A DNA stretch of 64,000 bases from Panagrolaimus kolymaensis (GCA_028622995.1 JAJQJQ010000015.1:4030001-4094000); one strand, 5' to 3'. Numbered from the stretch's first letter, positions 1 to 8,340 are shown. A program made the numbers and translations. Notes: generated by a model from the sequence alone, not told the origin.

Positions 1-1161
1 GAAACGGCAGTTAAAAAAGTAAAGGATAGGCTTTTATGAACATTGGATAATATTGCACAAATAATTGCCAAAATTCCAATTATAAATGCAGAAAGTCGAT
101 TATCGAAGGCCTGAAAATTTGTCAATAATTGAAATTTTGCAAGTAAAAAATATCTCCGGAACTTTTATATTGAAAATTTTCTTAGTGGGAATCCAAATAA
201 AAAAACATTGATTAAAAAAACTTTTTGAAAAAAACTTACACCTCTGATGGGACCAGTATTCTTTGAAATTAAATTCATTAGACTGCTTTCTTTGATAGAC
301 TGACTTTCCAAGGATTTAAATAATAATTCTCGCAATTTTTTAATGGCCGATTCACTATTGTATCCAAAAAAACTACCCTAAAATAATAAATTTTGTTAAT
401 TCAAAAATTCCTAATGTCATGGAATCTTACTGCAACGATGCCACAAATAAAAGTAGTCACTCCAACAATTAAATATTCCATTGCAATTTTTGCACCTTTC
501 GAAAAATATGTGCCTAAAATCGATGATTTTAAAAAACGGAGATATAAAAAAAAACTAACGAATATTGGGTTTATTATAAAATTCAAACATATTTCCATTC
601 ATTTTAGTTAATGCAGCTGAAGCGGCTCCAACCATTCCACAACAAATTAAAGCGATGGAATATAAAAACCAATGGGATAATGCATTCCGACGAGCTTGAC
701 AAAATGTTGGGGATTTATAGTGGTTTAGCTCCTAAAAATTTTATTTTGCAAAAAAATTTAGAAAACAGTAATGAAAAATCTTAAAAAATTCAGAAAAACT
801 TTTTGATAAAAAAAAATGGATTTCCTTTTAGCACGTAAAAAATAAAGCAAGAAAATAGATAATAAAAAAAAATTAGCTTACTTGGGGCAAAGTTCCAATT
901 TCCCATTCGAAAAAAGAAATTAAAAATTCTTTTTTGTTTTCATCAAAATTTTCATCGACATTTTTTAGCTGCGATGTTGTATTTTTTTCTTTTATTGATA
1001 CATGTTTCATGGATCTCCCAATTTTTGGTAAAGTTTTTAAAGGAATTAATAAAAATGGTAATTGCGCCATTCTCACACAAGCTGGAATGAGAGTGGAAGC
1101 ACAAACATAAATATTTGCGGGTAAATGCATTAAATTTTCATCAATCAGCCAATTTCCATAA
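1..1161 (-). CDS. Host multi-pass membrane protein, unidentified, C-terminal part (partial)
   Basis: Five or more exons read in one frame on the minus strand: 1161-882, 731 to about 610, about 564-392 (after a very short intron with acceptor ...TTAG), about 370-241, and 108-1, running off the window. Junctions are GT-AG. The protein has a hydrophobic segment near 1130-1050, a charged loop (about 1010-900, rich in K/E/N/D), then hydrophobic segments around 690-620, 500-430 and 90-10, so at least four membrane spans. I do not recognise the family. The first visible exon starts in phase 2, so an upstream exon is missing; I found none in 1162-1520 before the Maverick begins. The element may therefore sit in or next to this gene. 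Exon edges are approximate. Confidence 0.5.
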
Positions 1162-1521
1162 CTAAAAATTTTTCTATTGAAATTTAAAAAAAATTAAAAT
1201 AGAAAAATAAAGAAGATAAGGGGGTAGGTTTTAATGATATACATTTTGTCACATCCACAAAATCATATCCATTTTATTATAAGCTTAAACTCTTGCGAGA
1301 AAAGCAAACATGAAAAGCAAACACAAAATTTTCGCGCATTCCTTCCCTTCTTTTTTTCTTCGCACAAATTCTTTCGCTCTGTTTTTTTTTTCGCGCGCGT
1401 TTATTCTTTTCCTTTGTTAAAAAATGTCAGCGAGCGTCTCTCTTTTTCTTTCAAAAAATACAACAGTCAAATAAAGTCAAATAAAAAAAGTTTGTTTCGA
1501 GGGGTTTGTAAAAAAATAATT
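1162..1521. other. Spacer between host gene and Maverick; probable left end of the element
   Basis: No gene seen. The stretch 1320-1470 is strikingly pyrimidine-rich with GCGCGCG runs, unlike both neighbours. I expect the left terminal inverted repeat here, but a visual comparison with 17.1-19.6 kb on the opposite strand showed no convincing partner. Confidence 0.3.
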
Positions 1522-1980
1522 TTATTGATTTTCATCAGTTTCATCATTATCAACAATAATTAAATTACAATGAAAGTTAGTATGTGGAGAATCAGTTTCT
1601 TCAACAGTTTCAACATTTTCGGAAGCAGAATTTAATTTATTTGGAGAGTTGCAATGAGGAGTTTCAAATTTATTTTCGTCGTCGCTTGCACCATTTTCTT
1701 TAGAATTTAATTCACTTTTGTAATTCGAATGGCGGTAACCATTTTGACATTCAAATTTATTTTCATCATCGGTGTTATAACATTTACCTTTATGTTGGAA
1801 TTTTTTTAAATAATAAATATTGGTGAGCTTTATTGGTAATTTACAAATGGGACACTGTAGAGGATTATTTTCATCTGAAGCAGCAATAAGCTTTTCAACA
1901 TGTGCAGGACACAATTCGTGGCGACATGAAATCCTTGCTGTTCCACAGCTAGTGAAAAATCGGCCGTTTCTCAGATGCAT
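1522..1980 (-). CDS. Truncated RING-like zinc-binding protein with acidic tail
   Basis: 152 codons, intronless, ending 65 nt downstream of the capsid gene stop, so probably part of the Maverick. Residues 11-46 hold the pattern C-x6-C-x-H-x2-C-x2-H followed by CPIC, the second half of a RING-like zinc site (CRHELC ... CPICKLP). The first C-x2-C pair of a normal RING is absent, and no upstream exon is visible before the major capsid gene. The remaining 100 residues are hydrophilic and acidic, rich in D/E/N/S with the repeated short motif DDENKFE. RING proteins are usually E3 ubiquitin ligases; whether this one is active is unknown. It could be cargo picked up near the element end or a decayed host exon. 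Confidence 0.45.
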   Translation of the reverse strand: MHLRNGRFFTSCGTARISCRHELCPAHVEKLIAASDENNPLQCPICKLPIKLTNIYYLKKFQHKGKCYNTDDENKFECQNGYRHSNYKSELNSKENGASDDENKFETPHCNSPNKLNSASENVETVEETDSPHTNFHCNLIIVDNDETDENQ

Positions 1981-2045
1981 GGTTATACTCGAATGAATAT
2001 ATTTTTTTTGTAAATTATAAAGTTTCAGAACTCCGCCTCACTTTA

Positions 2046-3344
2046 TTATTCACTCAAAAGAACTCTTCTTTGTGAGTCCAACTGGAGTAATTGGTCGAAT
2101 TCCGCAAGAGCAACTAATTCTAAACTCGGTGTTGGTTCATTGAACACCATTTTTATTACAGTATTCCCGTTGCTCAAAAGTTCAAAACCTTCGTTTTCTT
2201 CTTGTGCTGAAGTGAGATCAAAGACAAATAATGTCCAACCATCTTTAAATTTGTCAAATGTAATACCACAATTTTCTGTGTAATGTTGATTTAGGTTTAA
2301 TAAAAAATCTTGATAAACTCGAGCTGTACCAATTCCACTCACAAAATCGGTCGTGTAATGGGTTGCAGGAAACTGTTGGCCTAAAGCCGATACAGAAATT
2401 TCACGAATGTTAAATGGTTTAAAGTTAAAAGGATCTTTTTTGAAATTGCCTGAGAATGCACTTGAATCAACAAGCCCACAAATAATTTTTCTTGGAATTA
2501 CAGACGAGAATAAAGTTGTTTCATATTCCAATTTTCCTGCATTCAAGAAAGAGCTACGAGTTTCAAGTCTTCGCAAAGGATATGTAGCAACATTACTTTC
2601 AAGTGTTTGAAAACATTTAACATTTAATGAAGGTTGAACTTCAATTGCTTTAACATAAAGTTTTATTCCCTTTACAGTAACTCGACATGTATTTGTCCCA
2701 TAGTTATTTAGAACAAATCTATCGTCTGCACGATATAAACTAATAAGAACGTCAGTATTTGATAACAAGAGCAATGGAGTATTAGCGAGATCAAAATCAA
2801 GTCTTGAAAATAATTCAACGTTTTTTTTCCTTGTCATTATTGATCGAGAAAAAAATCCTCTATCAGTATACTCATCTTGTGTTTCCATCGGATGATAACC
2901 TCCAATTAATAATTCAGTTTCTTTAATGGAATTACTACAAGAAAGTTCAGTTGTTAAATATGCTCGATATGGATATGTTGTTCCACTATCAAAAATTTCT
3001 GTTGACCCTAATGCAACTTTTAATTGACGAAAAAAAGTTTGTCCACAATATTGAATCAATGAAACTTCCTCATCACTATCTTGTAAAGGAACCCATTTGC
3101 TGTCTTCAACATTAAGTTTTTCAACTGTTAAATTTAATTGAACAAAACAACGTGATAAATCCAACCATGAACTATCACTGTAAATTCTAAAAATGTATGG
3201 TTCATCTGTACATGGATTTAAAGGCAAGCATTCTTTAAAAGAAGATTTAGTATATGCTACAGATGTTGGAGGCAAACTCCATAAAGCTAAACTACTTGGA
3301 TAAGCGTTTTCAGAATGTGAATCAATTTTCTTTAAGCATGACAT
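2046..3344 (-). CDS. Maverick/Polinton major capsid protein (double jelly-roll)
   Basis: About 432 codons, intronless. The sequence matches the Polinton hexon-like family in layout: an N-terminal IYSDSSWLDLSRCFVQLNL-type strand region, then QYCGQTFFRQLKVALG, the YPYRAYL segment, the GFFSR-type loop and a central LFSRLDFDLANTP-type strand, all conserved landmarks of the double jelly-roll capsid of these elements. It would form pseudo-hexameric capsomers of an icosahedral particle. An in-frame ATG exists 45 nt upstream (3389), but it lies inside a TATA-like box (GCATATAAAGG), so the ATG at 3344 is the more likely start. The gene ends just before the RING-like ORF and is preceded directly by the basic minor capsid gene. 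Confidence 0.9.
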   Translation of the reverse strand: MSCLKKIDSHSENAYPSSLALWSLPPTSVAYTKSSFKECLPLNPCTDEPYIFRIYSDSSWLDLSRCFVQLNLTVEKLNVEDSKWVPLQDSDEEVSLIQYCGQTFFRQLKVALGSTEIFDSGTTYPYRAYLTTELSCSNSIKETELLIGGYHPMETQDEYTDRGFFSRSIMTRKKNVELFSRLDFDLANTPLLLLSNTDVLISLYRADDRFVLNNYGTNTCRVTVKGIKLYVKAIEVQPSLNVKCFQTLESNVATYPLRRLETRSSFLNAGKLEYETTLFSSVIPRKIICGLVDSSAFSGNFKKDPFNFKPFNIREISVSALGQQFPATHYTTDFVSGIGTARVYQDFLLNLNQHYTENCGITFDKFKDGWTLFVFDLTSAQEENEGFELLSNGNTVIKMVFNEPTPSLELVALAEFDQLLQLDSQRRVLLSE

Positions 3345-3376
3345 ATTTTTTATATGGTTGAAAATAAATATTTGAA

Positions 3377-3387
3377 CCTTTATATGC
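3377..3387 (-). promoter_or_regulatory. TATA-like box of the major capsid gene
   Basis: GCATATAAAGG on the minus strand, about 33-43 nt before the chosen ATG. The same box at the same spacing precedes other genes of the element. Confidence 0.5.
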
Positions 3388-3388
3388 A

Positions 3389-3823
3389 TTAGTACGGACC
3401 TAGAGCATCAATTCTACGTCGCTTTGTCGGTGCCTTTTTTGTGTAAGCCAAAACTTTTTTCTTGCGACGTTTACCACTTCCTTTCTGAGGGTCTAAAGAA
3501 GCGCTTGCTTTTTCTAATAAATTTTTTATTCCTGCTCTAGCTTCTGTTTTTGCAGCAGTTTTTAAATTACTTTCTTTTCTACTTTTTATAATTCGAGACG
3601 CAGTATCAATTCCTTCTTCGAAAAGAGCTGTACCAGCTTTTTTTCCATAAGGTAATAAAAATTTTAATAAAGATTTAAAAATGGCACCAACACCAGCACC
3701 TCTTAAATTTGCACCACGTTGAAAACTACTTCCAACATAGTAAGGATAATTTATTCCAGCTCCACATTGTTTAATTACAAAATTCCAGTCTTCTTTTTGA
3801 GGATCAAATAATACACGCGGCAT
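3389..3823 (-). CDS. Maverick basic minor capsid/core-like protein
   Basis: 144 codons, intronless. It shows the hallmark layout of a protein found next to the capsid gene in many Mavericks and adintoviruses: an aromatic YY-x-G-x2-FQRGA motif at about residues 28-38, a glycine-rich stretch, an amphipathic/hydrophobic helix (AIFKSLLKFLLPYGKKAG, about 47-64), a helical EAGxxxA-type region, and a strongly basic Lys/Arg-rich C-terminus (about 115-137). By position and composition it resembles adenovirus pVI/pX-type internal proteins, which bind DNA or capsid and may disturb membranes; that role is inference. It lies between the membrane glycoprotein and the major capsid genes on the same strand. 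Confidence 0.75.
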   Translation of the reverse strand: MPRVLFDPQKEDWNFVIKQCGAGINYPYYVGSSFQRGANLRGAGVGAIFKSLLKFLLPYGKKAGTALFEEGIDTASRIIKSRKESNLKTAAKTEARAGIKNLLEKASASLDPQKGSGKRRKKKVLAYTKKAPTKRRRIDALGPY

Positions 3824-3847
3824 TTTTTATTATTATTATATTAATTT

Positions 3848-4192
3848 TTAAATGGTGGATGGTGCTTTATATGAATGCAAAGAAGTGGAGCGCTGTGGAC
3901 GTTTTGGCATCATTTTTTGAAGCAAGTCACCATTTCCAGAAATATGGATTAGGAATAAACATGCGATGGATGCTAAGATCCATACAATATAAATAAATAT
4001 TGGTGGAATTGTGGGAGAGTGAACTTCTGGTTCACGCGAGAGATGTTTGGTCATGTTTTCCCATAAACTTGAATTAATAAAAAATAAATGAAGCAAACGT
4101 GGTTTAATTTCTTCTTCTTGGGAGGTAAGACTCATGTTCTCCCATATTGTTGTATTTTCAATAGTTGAGTTCTCCATAATTATATTTTCCAT
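3848..4192 (-). CDS. Small N-glycosylated single-pass membrane protein of the Maverick
   Basis: 114 codons from the ATG at 4192. A longer reading from 4249 would overlap the protease gene and cross the TATA-like box, so the shorter start is preferred. The N-terminal 60 residues carry several N-x-S/T sequons (NST, NTT, NMS, NSS, NMT), then comes one hydrophobic span of about 22 residues (IFIYIVWILASIACLFLI), then a basic cytoplasmic-type tail of about 35 residues. There is no cleavable signal peptide, so an N-out topology (type III-like) is suggested by the sequons and the basic tail. I do not recognise the family. It is too short to be the large fusogen reported in some nematode Mavericks. 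Possible roles are virion-membrane or receptor-contact protein, or a host-membrane modulator; none is shown. Confidence 0.6.
   Translation of the reverse strand: MENIIMENSTIENTTIWENMSLTSQEEEIKPRLLHLFFINSSLWENMTKHLSREPEVHSPTIPPIFIYIVWILASIACLFLIHISGNGDLLQKMMPKRPQRSTSLHSYKAPSTI
3864..3873 (-). promoter_or_regulatory. TATA-like box of the basic minor capsid gene
   Basis: CATATAAAGC on the minus strand about 41-50 nt before the ATG at 3823. It lies inside the 3' end of the upstream membrane-protein gene. Confidence 0.45.
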
Positions 4193-4220
4193 ACTGGCAT
4201 GAAATTTAAAAAAACCTTTT

Positions 4221-4232
4221 CTTTTATATGCA
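4221..4232 (-). promoter_or_regulatory. TATA-like box of the membrane glycoprotein gene
   Basis: GCATATAAAAG on the minus strand about 30-40 nt before the ATG at 4192. It overlaps the stop-codon region of the protease gene. Confidence 0.45.
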
Positions 4233-4715
4233 TAATAATTGTTTGACAAACTGAATCACAAACTTGTCCACATTTTTTCCCTTCTTTTTTAAAATATTTG
4301 TAATTTGCAAAAATGAAAAACCTTTGAAGCACATGAATAAGAAAAAAATAGTATAATGTCCACAATTAATTTCATTAATTCCTTGAAAACAAATTTCATT
4401 TATCTCACATTTTTTATATTTTTCAACAAAATTTAAAATCAGTGGTTCAAAAGGTGGTAAACCAAAAGAATCAAAGTACAGTAATATTCCAGCTCGATTT
4501 AGGTACATGGCGACCCAATGTGAACCAGGTTTATTACTTGTGTCTGTATTGCAAACTAATCCAAAAGTTGGTTGAAGGAATCCTTTTGGAAGTTCATCAG
4601 CAGCAAAACAACCAAGATATAAATTTTTTTTGAAAAATTTCGAAAGACAATAATTAATTTCATTAGTGGATAATGCTTTCAGAACTGTCTTTTGAAGGTC
4701 AACACAGCCATGCAT
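4224..4715 (-). CDS. Maverick maturation protease (adenain-like cysteine protease)
   Basis: 163 codons, intronless. All four positions of the adenain/Ulp1-like catalytic set are visible: His66 in GSHWVAMY, Asp82 in YFDSFG, Gln111 in the FQG oxyanion-hole motif and the nucleophile Cys118 in NCGHYTIFF. The family cleaves capsid precursors during particle assembly. Length fits the family. The start overlaps the 3' end of the penton-like gene by 37 nt, and no TATA-like box lies just upstream, so the protein may be made from the penton transcript or from an internal promoter (inference). Confidence 0.9.
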   Translation of the reverse strand: MHGCVDLQKTVLKALSTNEINYCLSKFFKKNLYLGCFAADELPKGFLQPTFGLVCNTDTSNKPGSHWVAMYLNRAGILLYFDSFGLPPFEPLILNFVEKYKKCEINEICFQGINEINCGHYTIFFLFMCFKGFSFLQITNILKKKGKNVDKFVIQFVKQLLCI

Positions 4716-5473
4716 ACCCCGTGCTCGAATTCACAAAGATTCCCGTCTCCAGTTCTTACTTCAATTAATATTTCAGATATTTTTTTCGATACTAAATCTC
4801 TGTATTGAATATTTTGAAAATTTTCTTCCACATATTCGTTATGTTGGCCTTTTACAGTAAGTGTTCTTAAAAGTGGACATTTTACAGATCCACAAATTAT
4901 AGGTTCAATTATTGGACAATAGAGAAATAAAGTGCTTGTACCACCGGCCAAATCTGGTATGAAAGATGCTTTGGAGTCATTAGGGGTTATGGTACTATTT
5001 TTCATACCACAGATATACTGTAATTGACTGCTGAAGACAAGAGAACTTATCATAACTGGGTCAAGCTTGAACTCAAATAAACCTTGTTGTTCATTATAAA
5101 TTATTTTTACAAAATCTTTTGTTAAAGCACGAACACCATTCCAATAAGAAACACTATCAGCTTCATTATTTTTTTTCTCCATTTCAGAACTAAATTCTTG
5201 GATTTTGGTATTTATTATATTAACAAGATCTGATGGTTCATCAATATGTTGTTTATCTATTAAAAGTTGATCTTGCATGTCAGGTGCATTCCAATGAATG
5301 GTAATAGTATTTTTTTTCAAAGGTGCCCATGATCGAGGATAAGAAAAGGATGTTAAAGCAACTTGCCAACGAGAGTTAAATTGAAGCTCTTGTGGCAAGC
5401 GAGTAATGAATGAATTTGTTTTATTGCCTTCAACACTATTTGAAGGAAGGTAAACATCAAAAGATTGCATCAT
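4679..5473 (-). CDS. Maverick minor capsid protein (penton-like, single jelly-roll)
   Basis: 264 codons, intronless. The N-terminus carries the conserved LPSNS motif, then the FITRLPQEL strand and the WQVALTSFSYPRSW segment; the C-terminus has the LIEVRTGDG...FEHG...VLTF strand typical of the vertex (penton) protein of Polintons. It is predicted to fill the five-fold vertices of the capsid. It starts 46 nt after the end of the integrase gene and overlaps the protease start. All landmarks of the family are present without a break. Confidence 0.87.
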   Translation of the reverse strand: MMQSFDVYLPSNSVEGNKTNSFITRLPQELQFNSRWQVALTSFSYPRSWAPLKKNTITIHWNAPDMQDQLLIDKQHIDEPSDLVNIINTKIQEFSSEMEKKNNEADSVSYWNGVRALTKDFVKIIYNEQQGLFEFKLDPVMISSLVFSSQLQYICGMKNSTITPNDSKASFIPDLAGGTSTLFLYCPIIEPIICGSVKCPLLRTLTVKGQHNEYVEENFQNIQYRDLVSKKISEILIEVRTGDGNLCEFEHGVCMAVLTFKRQF

Positions 5474-5505
5474 TTTTTAATTTGAAAATTTTTATCAATA
5501 TTTTT

Positions 5506-5516
5506 GCTTTATATGT
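5506..5516 (-). promoter_or_regulatory. TATA-like box of the penton-like gene
   Basis: ACATATAAAGC on the minus strand, 33-43 nt before the ATG at 5473, at the very end of the integrase gene. Confidence 0.5.
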
Positions 5517-5518
5517 TT

Positions 5519-6586
5519 TTAAACTACTTCACTTTCTTTTATATAACTATCATATTCTGGACCATAGCCAAGCCAATGTACTTTATGTTCAAGTTCACCT
5601 TTTTTGTTTTTGCGGCTTTCTAAAATTTCAATACGATAAACAGTTTCAGCATTTTCTGTTACAGGAATTAATTCACTTTCATAATATTTTCCTTTTAGTG
5701 GTACATTTTTTGAATCTTTAAGTCTGTAAAAAACTACATTTTTTTCAGTTGATACACCACATATTTTCAAGATTTCGTCCGTCCATAATACGTTGAACCC
5801 TCGATCATATATCATTTTAACTTTGCTTATGCGAACAGGCTGGCCAATTTTTAGCTTTGGAACAAGTTTTTTTATTTGTCGAGGATATATTTTAGCTCTT
5901 AAAGTTTCAGCATTATCATATGTTACACTATCTGGTGTGACTCCAATGCGAGAAGATACGCTTTTATTCAACCCTTCAATAATTTGTGGTAAAACTTTTT
6001 TCCACGTGTAACAATTGTTAGCAGTAAAATAACGATAGATCTTGTTTTTTATCGTTTGAACCCCTTTTTCGATTGCGCCGCACTTAATTTTTGGGTTTGA
6101 CCAAATATTTTTCTTAACAACATCTTGTTCAATAAAATATTTGTCCAAAACTCTAGAATTAAATCCTTCGTCTACGCAAATCATCCATGGTTTAGCCTGT
6201 TTAAAAATACGATCAAAAGCTAGCTTTAAATCTTCTGAACTTTTTGAAGGGGTATGCGTTGCAAACAGCTTCCTAGAGAGGATATCGATTCCCGCTAGTA
6301 TGAATTTATTCTTATCATTATAATCAGAATATTTACTCATATCAATGACGTCATACTGGTGATGGGTATGTAAGCCTGCTGGCTCATATCGTAACCTTGG
6401 AAATTTTCTTTTAATTTGTCGATGTAGAGTATAACTTCTTTCATTTTTTAAAAATTCTTCAACCTGTTTGAAAGTAATGCTTTTATCAATTTTTTTAGCT
6501 TCTTGGTAAAGTTTCCTTTTTGAGCTTAACCCTCCAGGAGAAGAGACATCAGAATAAATTTTTTTAAGTAACTCAGTGTTTACCAT
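5519..6586 (-). CDS. Maverick integrase (retroviral-type DDE with chromodomain)
   Basis: 355 codons, intronless. The rve-type core has a D-D-E triad at Asp79 (YDVIDM), Asp139 (ICVDEGFNS) and Glu173 (AIEKGVQTIK), spacing D-x59-D-x33-E, plus GIDILSRK after the first strand. An N-terminal helical region precedes it. The C-terminus (about 315-355) is a chromodomain, with the RIEILESRKNKKG...HKVHWLGYG...SYI pattern, which in related elements binds histone tails and may steer insertion. It overlaps the upstream accessory gene by 7 nt. A TATA-like CATAAAAAAG at about 6615-6624 lies 30-38 nt before the start. No break is seen. Confidence 0.93.
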   Translation of the reverse strand: MVNTELLKKIYSDVSSPGGLSSKRKLYQEAKKIDKSITFKQVEEFLKNERSYTLHRQIKRKFPRLRYEPAGLHTHHQYDVIDMSKYSDYNDKNKFILAGIDILSRKLFATHTPSKSSEDLKLAFDRIFKQAKPWMICVDEGFNSRVLDKYFIEQDVVKKNIWSNPKIKCGAIEKGVQTIKNKIYRYFTANNCYTWKKVLPQIIEGLNKSVSSRIGVTPDSVTYDNAETLRAKIYPRQIKKLVPKLKIGQPVRISKVKMIYDRGFNVLWTDEILKICGVSTEKNVVFYRLKDSKNVPLKGKYYESELIPVTENAETVYRIEILESRKNKKGELEHKVHWLGYGPEYDSYIKESEVV

Positions 6587-7347
6587 TTTTCAATTTGAGA
6601 CCGCCATTTTGTATCTTTTTTATGAAATAAACTGTCAAAATATGGATCACTTTTTAGTATTTCAATTAAAGCTCTTGTACCTGGTGGAGAGGTTTTAAAA
6701 GATGCAGGATGTACAATATATTCCAAGCTTTTTTGAAGGTTACTTCGAAGATATGGAGTATTTGTAGTTTCATTTATAATTTCAAAATTATCAGTGATAC
6801 CAAAAAATGAACGATTACGTTTAATTCTGTTAAAATATTTCGAAACCACATCAGCATCACCACCACCACCAGCATCAGTTAATAATGGACTTGTGGAACT
6901 TGTAATAGCATCCTTTGCATGTGCTTCTAAAAGTCGCTCCTCTTCTGAATCAATTTGTGTGTTATCACTTAATGGAGAAGGTGAACGAGTTTTTGACTTT
7001 TGAGTGCTTGCAACAGAAGGAGAAGCTGAGATGGTTTTTTTCGACTTTTTTTTATTTTTAATTTTCTTTTTAGTGATAGTTTTGGTAGGAATAATGAGTG
7101 GCTTTGGAACATTATTTGCAACTTTTGCTTCAACAGGCATTTTTACAATTTCAACTTTTGAAGGACGATCTTCTTCCTCTTGAATCAATTTACGTTTTAA
7201 TCGATTTTCATTTATTAAAATTCTATTTTTTGTGTAATCATCCACAGGTTCTGGAGAAGGTAAAGAATGTTCTTTTTTAGAGCCTCGAAGAAGCGATTCA
7301 TAAAGATCCAATGGGATAGTTATTTTTTTAACTATTGATGAAGTCAT
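6580..7347 (-). CDS. Conserved Maverick accessory protein upstream of integrase (function unknown)
   Basis: 255 codons, intronless. The middle (about 95-165) is low complexity: a Lys-rich block (KKKIKNKKKSKK), then Ser/Pro/Thr-rich sequence and a GGGG run, so probably disordered and possibly nuclear. The C-terminal 75 residues are conserved in type with a protein seen in many Mavericks and adintoviruses: a YL-x-LPxxxxYIV stretch, then PPGTRALIEIL-like segment ending in an aromatic/charged tail. Its role is not known. It overlaps the 3' end of the gene before it by 4 nt (ATGA) and the integrase start by 7 nt, and no TATA-like box was seen before it. Confidence 0.6.
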   Translation of the reverse strand: MTSSIVKKITIPLDLYESLLRGSKKEHSLPSPEPVDDYTKNRILINENRLKRKLIQEEEDRPSKVEIVKMPVEAKVANNVPKPLIIPTKTITKKKIKNKKKSKKTISASPSVASTQKSKTRSPSPLSDNTQIDSEEERLLEAHAKDAITSSTSPLLTDAGGGGDADVVSKYFNRIKRNRSFFGITDNFEIINETTNTPYLRSNLQKSLEYIVHPASFKTSPPGTRALIEILKSDPYFDSLFHKKDTKWRSQIEKW

Positions 7348-7682
7348 TGTGATAAAGCAGTTCGAAGAACTTCAATTAAAATTGGTACAAGAACAGCAAC
7401 AAAAGGTGCTCCCGCACCTTGTTGCAAAACCTTTCTTGCTGTACTTTCTTGACGTGCGTTAACAAATGAACGTAACACTCGAGCGTGCTTTGCCAACTTT
7501 TTTCTTTGACTATCAGTCAAAGGTAATCGATAAGTGAGAATATTATAGCAAGCTTCAACAAGTGTTAATATTTCAGCTGGTGATGCACGTCTTAATAATA
7601 AACTTCGCTTTGCAGGTTCTTTGCAAGAATCAAGTTGTTCAATAAATTTACGATTTTTAATCACTTTTCTTCCGATACGCAT
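7344..7682 (-). CDS. Conserved small Maverick protein with hydrophobic C-terminus
   Basis: 112 codons, intronless. It matches a small protein repeatedly found in Mavericks: basic N-terminus, RRASPAEILTLVEACYNIL helix, the LPLTDSQRKKLAKHARVLR core (about 55-73), and a hydrophobic C-terminal helix (APFVAVLVPILIEVL, about 92-106). The family has no firm function; a capsid-internal or membrane-active role has been guessed from its composition and is inference here. Its ATG directly follows the ATPase stop codon, and its end overlaps the next gene by 4 nt. Confidence 0.65.
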   Translation of the reverse strand: MRIGRKVIKNRKFIEQLDSCKEPAKRSLLLRRASPAEILTLVEACYNILTYRLPLTDSQRKKLAKHARVLRSFVNARQESTARKVLQQGAGAPFVAVLVPILIEVLRTALSQ

Positions 7683-8312
7683 TTAATTGCGTGAGCTATA
7701 AGTTACTTCAAATTCTTGGGGCCATATATGTGTTTTTAAACGTTCATCTTCTGGAGTATCTGATCTCAAATCAATAATCAAATATCCCCAATTTTCTTTT
7801 GATGAAACAGCATCGCGATAGGCTTCCATGAAGTGCTTCGATTTTGGATACAATTGACTGCCTAAGGTTCTCAACGCTAATTCTTGAGAAGGGTTCTTTA
7901 ACAAACAATAATATAACATATTATTTCGAACTGTTTTAGTTTCTTTTGTAAAAAGTTGTTGTTGAGTAATGGCCAATGAAATCTGTGCGTTGTGACAGTA
8001 AACAGTTACCAATTGATTAATAAAGAAAGGTTTGAGGTGTGCTTGCAAATCGTCAAAAACAACAAAAAGTCTAGCATTTTTTGCAAGCTCTAAAATCAAA
8101 TCAAGAGAAGGTACTCCTTCATGGAGAACAATTGAATCATCGCCTTGATAAGAAAGAATTGTTTCATTAAGAACCGTGTATGCATACAAGATTTTTGTAA
8201 TATTTGGCTTAATCAATTCATCCTTGTGAGTAATTAGTTTTTTAATAAAAACTGATTTTCCTCCTTGGCTTGCAGCCACAACGTTTAGAGTGAATGGGTG
8301 TTTAAAAATCAT
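7683..8312 (-). CDS. Maverick genome-packaging ATPase (FtsK/HerA, A32-like)
   Basis: 209 codons, intronless. Walker A is AASQGGKS (residues 13-20), with Lys19-Ser20 intact but Ala in place of the first Gly of GxxxxGKS. Walker B is RLFVVFDDL with Asp87-Asp88. The downstream SLAITQQQLF segment matches the conserved Q-containing motif of this family, which pumps DNA into preformed capsids. Length is normal for Polinton ATPases. A TATA-like CATAAAAGGAG lies 29-39 nt before the ATG (8341-8351). Confidence 0.87.
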   Translation of the reverse strand: MIFKHPFTLNVVAASQGGKSVFIKKLITHKDELIKPNITKILYAYTVLNETILSYQGDDSIVLHEGVPSLDLILELAKNARLFVVFDDLQAHLKPFFINQLVTVYCHNAQISLAITQQQLFTKETKTVRNNMLYYCLLKNPSQELALRTLGSQLYPKSKHFMEAYRDAVSSKENWGYLIIDLRSDTPEDERLKTHIWPQEFEVTYSSRN

Positions 8313-8340
8313 TTTTCTTTAGCTACATTTTTTTATTCTA

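Noticed and set aside
1234..1563. 109-codon plus-strand frame
   Set aside because: Low-complexity Phe/Ser/Lys translation of a pyrimidine-rich tract, overlapping the RING-like gene on the other strand.
5410..5721. 103-codon plus-strand frame
   Set aside because: Shadow of the integrase and penton-like genes.
2046..8312. Large envelope fusogen gene in the Maverick
   Set aside because: Some nematode Mavericks are reported to carry one. No long signal-peptide/TM protein is present here; only the 114-residue membrane protein was found.
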